Part shown: piece after piece, positions 1 through 64,000 of the stretch | Layout: each line of letters begins with the position of its first letter | Numbering within the stretch: the first letter of the stretch is position 1 | From: Zoroaster sp. YZ-2022 | Taxonomy: Eukaryota; Echinodermata; Asteroidea; Forcipulatida; Zoroasteridae | Length of the DNA: 64,000 nucleotides | Reading direction: 5' to 3' | NCBI GenBank assembly: GCA_029582265.1 | Contig: CM055828.1 | Span: forward strand, 33,577,263 to 33,641,262 | The notes under the pieces: model-generated | Databases searched by the model: none | The model's input: the letters and a program-made list of their open reading frames with translations, nothing else | What the model was told of the DNA's origin: nothing | Position numbers and translations under genes: made by a program

Positions 1-904
1 TCGGGCAAACACTGAACAAATTTGTTCATAATAACTCATTTATGGATTGACTATTACTAACATAATCTAAATTTCAAGAATGAATAAATTTGTTTTTCTC
101 TGCGTAATGTCATTAATTAATTGCATTTTTACAGATAAAAATCGGTGTTTTAAAGCGAATGTAACACCTCTGGTAATAATACAACATTAATGAAATATCT
201 TAATTGGTGTAAAGTTGATGATGGTTCTAAACATGTGAAATTATTCCGTCTGTGATGTCGTCACTTTTCAGAAAACACGGCCGTGGATCCATTTTCCACA
301 AGAGAACGCATAACAAACTCAAATGCATTTTCATTTTGTTCTCATTTTTATGACATCAGAAAAAAGGTGAACTTTTCACACGTTGGTTTCAGGTTTCTAT
401 ACACATCTCTTTATTAGTATGACTGTGTTTTACCAATGATGTACTTATTCCTTCCAATACATGTTTTAATGCATTTCTTTGTTGATTTTACTGGATCTAC
501 GCATTCATGTAAACCTCAGCTGGTAACCTTGCTTACCAACAAGCTAGTCATACAAAACGCAAGTGGTTTTGTTTACCACGGAGCAGCTTACCAGTGGACT
601 GTTTCCAATGGCGACAGAGCACGTTTCCTAAATGACAGGATACTCTTAGGTGATAACCATATCTTATCACAAGACCAGTGACTTGACCAGACAAATCTGG
701 ATCACCACAATGATTCATAGAGGTCACAGGTCACATGAGGGTAAAGCCCGATTGTATTTTATCCCTTGGCCAGTTTCTGCTTAATATTTGTTAATTAGAA
801 CCTGAATATACGTTTTAATGGCCGATTGGCAAAATTATACGCTCGAAAAAGTACTGCTAAAACGTATTTTAAAAAAGTGGATACAAAATGATCAATCTTT
901 ACAT
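1..904 (-). other. 3' UTR and 3' flank
   Basis: The region lies downstream of the stop codon on the minus strand. AATAAA reads on the minus strand at 415-410 and is a candidate polyadenylation signal; ATTAAA overlaps the stop codon region at 909-904. No ORF with recognisable content and no repeat family was seen. Confidence 0.4.
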
Positions 905-58036
<57,132 letters not shown>

Positions 58037-59010
58037 GGTGAGAATATCACTCAGTATAAACCAAACATCAGTCAGTATACACAAAGCACATGCACAGAAG
58101 ACTCCCGTCTTAGAATCGACTGCGATGATTTTCAGCACCGTGTGCTTCAGAATTTCTCGCTCATAATTTAATCGCTTTATTAATTTTTATCGAGCAGGCA
58201 ATATTGCCAGAGTGGTTTTCTCCTGTGAATTTCACAGCAAGAGTTGGTTATGTTTGCTAAATGACCCAATACCACTATTCAGCGGAAGAATGAGAAGCTC
58301 TCTTATGAAAATATAGCTCCCTAAACTACAGCATGCCAACATACACTGTACATGACCTAGTATAAAGTATCCACTGTCTGTCTTGAACCCATGGCCAGAT
58401 GGGCTGTGGCATGGCAATGCCAGTCATTTATATTCTTATTCAAAACAGGGCAGTGGCTATGTAATTTACCCATGATGGAGACACAGGCATTTCATTAACA
58501 AAGAAAGCCACAACCAGTCATTATTCATCACATAAGTAAAAGCCCACCTCCATGTTTGTTATGCTAATGAGTTTATGGGTCAAACCATTTATGAGCAAAG
58601 GGTATTTTGGTTCAAACAACTGGAATATACCAAGGACATATGCATTTACATGTAGAAGGTCCCTTATAGAAAGTTATTCAACCATTGATGACCTTTTCAC
58701 CAGTTACTTTTGTTCTTTAGAATGACCATGGAGGAAGGAAAAGCAGGAATTCCATTCCAAAAGACAAACATGTGCAAGTCAAAGTACAGCCAAAGATTAA
58801 CAGCACTGAAATAAATGATGAAGAAATAATCAAAATATAATCCAAAATATAATAACCTAATTTATATAAACAATGAAAAATGATCATAACATTGCAGCTA
58901 TCAGAGTACAGTAAAATTTTGATAATGGATAAAACAGGCTCAAAAATGGATAAAACAGGCTCAAAAATTTACTAGAAAATAGGGCTAGTAACTCCATAAT
59001 TACACCAGAC
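58037..59010 (-). promoter_or_regulatory. Presumed 5' flank of exon 1
   Basis: The sequence upstream of the ATG shows two tiny out-of-frame ATG ORFs (near 58084 and 58065 on the minus strand) but no convincing TATA box. The transcription start cannot be placed from sequence alone. Confidence 0.3.
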
Positions 59011-59219
59011 CAGCGGCGTAGCCACGAGGGGGGGCACGTGCCCCCCCACAAATTTCCAGTGCCCCCCCCAGGTGCCCCCCACGAAAAATCCTCATAATGC
59101 CCCAAAAAACAGAAAAGAAAAAGAAAAGGGAAAAAACCCATACCCCCTGGGCCCCCCACTGAAAAGCAATGCCCCCCCTGTGCCCCCCCCCCACTGAAAA
59201 AGTCCTGGCTACACCACTG
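59011..59219. mobile_element. hAT-like miniature element with perfect target duplication
   Basis: CAGCGGCGTAGCCACGAG and TCCTGGCTACACCACTG are inverted ends; CACCAGAC is present on both sides (59003-59010 and 59220-59227), an exact 8-bp duplication. The interior is C-rich. Confidence 0.88.
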
Positions 59220-59992
59220 CACCAGACCAGAAAATTATATCATTGCCAAAAATAATAATAATGCTAGTGTAACAGGAAAAACACTAGACTGTACTAGACC
59301 ACCTGCTTAAATTACTGGATGCAGTCCAGCGGCAGTTGGGGATTTTGAGCCCTGTAAAAGTCAAGATGTCACCTGATTTTCGGGCACTGTTGGAACAGAG
59401 CATTGTTGTTATTATGTTACTTCTCTTCACTATTTACAAATAAATAATATCATTTAATAATAATAAAATAAAAACCCAAAAATTACATAACAACAATAAT
59501 TTTTAAAATGGAGAAAAGTGAAGATGGCAAAGACTTCAGAGGAAACAAATATTTCCTATAGGTTTGCCAAATACAACAGGAAATGAATATGATAAAAAAT
59601 TACAGATCGTTTGGATTTAAAAAAAAAGAATGATCAGCATTCGGTTAAAAAATTAAATTACAAAATGGACCATGCCAGACAAAACCTGTCATAGTTCACT
59701 CTAATTCTACCTCCAGGCATGCTCCATCCAGAACCAACTCTACCTCAAATCAAATAGACAACTCTCTTGACTGCTGTTTTAAATGAGATATTAGTTGTTG
59801 AACAATACATTCCAATGGTTAATAAGTTTCAAAATGCCACTATGAAAACAAGAATGCTCACACTGGAAAATGGAATTTTGAAGGTGGGGAAAATCTCTCA
59901 GTGGTGGTTGACTTGAAACAGAGATTTGTCAACACCGGTGTGATGAAACAAAGGCTTGCCAGTGTTCATGTTATAACTTGACAACAGACTTG

Positions 59993-60068
59993 TGGTTGAC
60001 ATGTGGTGGTTGACATGTGGTGGTTGAAGTGTGGTGGTTGACATGTGGTGGTTGACATGTGGTGGCTG
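59993..60068. repeat. 14-bp minisatellite, about five units
   Basis: The unit is GTGGTTGACATGTG with one variant (GTGGTTGAAGTGTG). Confidence 0.85.
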
Positions 60069-60480
60069 ATTATGTTAATTGTGCTGCCAAAATGTTCCGT
60101 TTCCCAGAATTTGTATAATTTACAAGATAAAGTCTATGGGGAATTAACTCAGGCATCCACAACATTCCCTAAATGAGGTATAGACCATGTGACTTGTTCA
60201 CACTTGACCTTTTGAGTACCAGGGTGATTTCCCGCCGGGCAAAAGTGTGTGTATTTGTATGCAGAGTTTGTACATTTTGTACTTCTCCACATAACATCAA
60301 GAATTTTTTTAATTTTCAGATGAATAAGATTTGAGATGTAATGTTATATTGCCTTATTAAAAATAACTCAAATTAGCATTTAGCATTGGTAATTCAAAAT
60401 GGTCAAATTGTAACATGAAACTTACTTGGTGTCAATCTTTCTTAAAGAATTTTGGTGATGGCACTTTTAAGAAAAGTTAG
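60069..60480. other. 5' flank, nothing recognised
   Basis: AT-rich sequence between a 14-bp minisatellite and the first GAGTC-rich words. No signal seen. Confidence 0.35.
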
Positions 60481-60790
60481 GAGTCACGAATGTTGAGTCC
60501 GAGTCACGAGTCACGAGTCCTTAAAACATGGAATTTTAGCAAGAAATCCAAATATTGGGTCCAGACCGCCAAGATTTTAGTTTGGCGATTCAGGCCCCCA
60601 TTGCAATTCTATGATGTGTATAAATTATTTTTATTGAAATTATTAATTATTTCGATTTTTTTCGACTAATTTCAAGGGAATAATATCTTTACATTGAGTA
60701 ATCTTTGCTGGGTTTAAGAATGGTTTATACTGAGTCCGAGTCACAAATGCTCGAGTCTGAGTCCAAGTGGGCCGAGTCACAAGGGTCGAG
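60480..60790. repeat. GAGTCC/GAGTCAC-rich seed region
   Basis: Irregular GAGTCCGAGTCACGAGTCAC words occur near 60485-60520 and 60738-60790, before the regular array. They look like the ancestral short repeat from which the 34-bp unit grew. Confidence 0.6.
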
Positions 60791-63700
60791 TCCATGTCCT
60801 AGTCATTGTACATGGTAACTCAAGTCCGTGTCTGAGTCATTGTGCATGGTGACTCAAGTCCGTGTCCGTGTCCGAGTCATTGTACATGGTGACTCAAGTC
60901 CGTGTCCGTGTCCGAGTCATTGTACATGGTGACTCAAGTCCGTGTCCGTGTCCGAGTCATTGTGCATGGTGACTCAAGTCCGTGTCCTAGTCATTGTACA
61001 TGGTGACTCAAGTCCATGTCCTAGTCATTGTACATGGTGACTCAAGTCCATGTCCTAGTCATTGTACATGGTGACTCAAGTCCGTGTCCTAGTCATTGTA
61101 CATGGTGACTCAAGTCCATGTCCTAGTCATTGTACATGGTGACTCAAGTCCATGTCCTAGTCATTGTACATGGTGACTCAAGTCCATGTCCTAGTCATTG
61201 TACATGGTGACTCAAGTCCATGTCCTAGTCATTGTACATGGTGACTCAAGTCCGTGTCCGAGTCATTGTACATGGTGACTCAAGTCCGTGTCCGAGTCAT
61301 TGTACATGGTGACTCAAGTCCGTGTCCGAGTCATTGTACATGGTGACTCGTGTCCGTGTCCGAGTCATTGTACATGGTGACTCAAGTCCGTGTCTGAGTC
61401 ATTGTACATGGTGACTCAAGTCCGTGTCCGAGTCATTGTACATGGTGACTCAAGTCCGTGTCCTAGTCATTGTACATGGTGACTCAAGTCCGTGTCCGAG
61501 TCATTGTGCATGGTGACTCAAGTCCGTGTCCTAGTCATTGTACATGGTGACTCAAGTCCGTGTCCTAGTCATTGTACATGGTGACTCAAGTTCGTGTCCG
61601 AGTCATTGTACATGGTGACTCAAGTCCGTGTCCTAGTCATTGTACATGGTGACTCAAGTTCGTGTCCTAGTCATTGTACATGGTGACTCAAGTCCGTGTC
61701 CTAGTCATTGTACATGGTGACTCAAGTCCGTGTCCTAGTCATTGTACATGGTGACTCAAGTCCGTGTCCTAGTCATTGTACATGGTGACTCAAGTCCGTG
61801 TCCTAGTCATTGTACATGGTGACTCAAGTCCGTGTCCTAGTCATTGTACATGGTGACTCAAGTCCGTGTCCTAGTCATTGTACATGGTGACTCAAGTCCG
61901 TGTCCTAGTCATTGTACATGGTGACTCAAGTCCGTGTCCTAGTCATTGTACATGGTGACTCAAGTCCGTGTCCTAGTCATTGTACATGGTGACTCAAGTC
62001 CGTGTCCTAGTCATTGTACATGGTGACTCAAGTCCGTGTCCTAGTCATTGTGCATGGTGACTCAAGTCCGTGTCCTAGTCATTGTACATGGTGACTCAAG
62101 TCCGTGTCCTAGTCATTGTACATGGTGACTCAAGTCCGTGTCCTAGTCATTGTACATGGTGACTCAAGTCCGTGTCCGAGTCATTGTGCATGGTGACTCA
62201 AGTCCGTGTCCGAGTCATTGTGCATGGTGACTCAAGTCCGTGTCCGAGTCATTGTACATGGTGACTCAAGTCCGTGTCCTAGTCATTGTACATGGTGACT
62301 CAAGTCCGTGTCCGAGTCATTGTACATGGTGACTCAAGTCCGTGTCCGTGTCCGAGTCATTGTACATGGTGACTCAAGTCCATGTCCTAGTCATTGTACA
62401 TGGTGACTCAAGTTCGTGTCCGAGTCATTGTACATGGTGACTCAAGTCCGTGTCCGAGTCATTGTACATGGTGACTCAAGTCCGTGTCCTAGTCATTGTA
62501 CATGGTGACTCAAGTCCGTGTCCTAGTCATTGTACATGGTGACTCAAGTTCGTGTCCTAGTCATTGTACATGGTGACTCAAGTCCGTGTCCTAGTCATTG
62601 TACATGGTGACTCAAGTCCGTGTCCTAGTCATTGTACATGGTGACTCAAGTCCGTGTCCTAGTCATTGTACATGGTGACTCAAGTCCGTGTCCTAGTCAT
62701 TGTGCATGGTGACTCAAGTCCGTGTCCTAGTCATTGTACATGGTGACTCAAGTTCGTGTCCGAGTCATTGTACATGGTGACTCAAGTCCGTGTCCGTGTC
62801 CGAGTCATTGTACATGGTGACTCAAGTCCGTGTCCTAGTCATTGTACATGGTGACTCAAGTCCGTGTCCGAGTCATTGTGCATGGTGACTCAAGTCCGTG
62901 TCCGAGTCATTGTGCATGGTGACTCAAGTCCGTGTCCTAGTCATTGTACATGGTGACTCAAGTCCGTGTCCTAGTCATTGTACATGGTGACTCAAGTCCG
63001 TGTCCGAGTCATTGTGCATGGTGACTCAAGTCCGTGTCCGAGTCATTGTGCATGGTGACTCAAGTCCGTGTCCTAGTCATTGTACATGGTGACTCAAGTT
63101 CGTGTCCGAGTCATTGTACATGGTGACTCAAGTCCGTGTCCGAGTCATTGTACATGGTGACTCAAGTCCGTGTCCGAGTCATTGTACATGGTGACTCAAG
63201 TCCGTGTCCGTGTCCGAGTCATTGTACATGGTGACTCAAGTCCGTGTCTGAGTCATTGTACATGGTGACTCAAGTCCGTGTCCTAGTCATTGTACATGGT
63301 GACTCAAGTCCGTGTCCTAGTCATTGTACATGGTGACTCAAGTTCGTGTCCGAGTCATTGTACATGGTGACTCAAGTCCATGTCCTAGTCATTGTACATG
63401 GTGACTCAAGTCCGTGTCCGAGTCATTGTACATGGTGACTCAAGTCCGTGTCCGAGTCATTGTACATGGTGACTCAAGTCCGTGTCCGAGTCATTGTACA
63501 TGGTGACTCAAGTCCGTGTCCGTGTCCGAGTCATTGTACATGGTGACTCGAGTCCGAGTCCGAGTCATTGTACATGGTGACTCGAGTCCGAGTCCGAGTC
63601 ATTGTACATGGTGACTCGAGTCCGAGTCCGAGTCATTGTACATGGTGACTCGAGTCCGAGTCCGAGTCATTGTACATGGTGACTCAAGTCCGAGTCCGAG
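60790..63700. repeat. 34-bp minisatellite, about 80-85 units, each with an AP-1-type site
   Basis: The unit is TCATTGTACATGGTGACTCA then AGTCCGTGTCCTAG or -CGAG. Some units are 40 bp with an extra GTCCGT. Nearly every unit contains TGACTCA; the last few have TGACTCGAGTCCGAG. The array begins 2.75 kb upstream of exon 1 on the gene's 5' side. Confidence 0.95.
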
Positions 63701-63710
63701 TTATTAAAGA

Positions 63711-64000
63711 AGTGATCCAAATCTCTAAGTCATGAGAAATGTGTGGTATATGCATTCACAATTTTTACACAAGATTAAAAGATTAAAAAATGCCATATCT
63801 ACCAACCAATTCGCATATTTCGTGATGTTTTCTCAAAATGAGACAACTTCGGACAGAATCATTTTAGGATGATTGGTATCTTATTAACATCAAGTTAGCT
63901 TTCAGAGTGATCAGGTAATTTACCAATGGTGTAACTTCCCTTTAAAATGGTATGGGGAAAATTTAAAAGCAATAACTGTGCTTCATTTTTCTCTACATGT
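63711..64000. other. Unique flank beyond the array
   Basis: No feature recognised. Confidence 0.4.

Noticed and set aside
436..681. Plus-strand ORF of 81 residues downstream of the gene
   Set aside because: No domain, no splice context, and length is expected by chance in this composition.
58037..58138. N-terminal extension of exon 1 upstream of the ATG at 58036
   Set aside because: The open frame continues upstream but with no in-frame ATG, and the signal peptide starts well at 58036.
60790..63700. CRISPR array
   Set aside because: Repeats are head-to-tail 34-bp units with no unique spacers, in a eukaryotic setting; it is a minisatellite.

Overview
This window is eukaryotic genomic DNA from an AT-rich, intron-rich and repeat-laden genome. 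It is most likely a marine invertebrate, plausibly a deuterostome such as an echinoderm; the species cannot be fixed from the sequence. The evidence is one large multi-exon gene with GT-AG introns, CR1/L2-like retrotransposon fragments, tRNA-derived SINEs and many terminal-inverted-repeat elements.

One protein-coding gene fills the window on the minus strand. I assembled 36 coding exons from the signal-peptide exon (58036) to the stop codon (905). The reading phase agrees at every junction, and the exons total 5898 nt, i.e. 1965 residues plus a stop. The protein is a megalin (LRP2)-like endocytic receptor. In order it has a signal peptide, a Ser/Thr-rich linker, one EGF module, ten LDLa modules, two EGF, a six-bladed YWTD propeller, one EGF, eleven LDLa, two EGF, a second propeller, two EGF, one transmembrane helix and a 119-residue tail with one FENPVY endocytosis motif. 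This order matches the C-terminal ~40% of vertebrate LRP2, from LDLa cluster III to the tail. The first two LDLa clusters and their propellers are absent, yet a signal peptide is present: a 'half-megalin', unless exon 1 is an alternative or unrelated first exon.

Layout: 1-904, 3' flank. 905-9860, tail, membrane, last EGFs and most of propeller 2, with three tandem arrays and a partial duplicate of the membrane exon. 11784-15023, rest of propeller 2 and the EGF pair. 16448-24129, LDLa cluster IV and the EGF before it. 24382-29541, propeller 1 and EGF pair. 30848-43779, LDLa cluster III, mostly one module per phase 1-1 exon. 44615-44749, first EGF. 44750-57858, a 13-kb first intron made largely of repeats. 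57859-58036, exon 1. 58037-60730, 5' flank. 60790-63700, an array of about 80-85 34-bp units, nearly every one carrying TGACTCA, the AP-1 consensus.

The introns hold several families of TTAA-flanked (piggyBac-like) miniature elements, hAT-like elements with 8-bp target duplications, TA-flanked elements, foldback elements, two tRNA-derived SINE families and 3' fragments of CR1/L2-like retrotransposons. Several are nested, and some nesting events leave a readable empty site elsewhere in the window. No rRNA, intact tRNA, CRISPR array or second cellular gene was seen.
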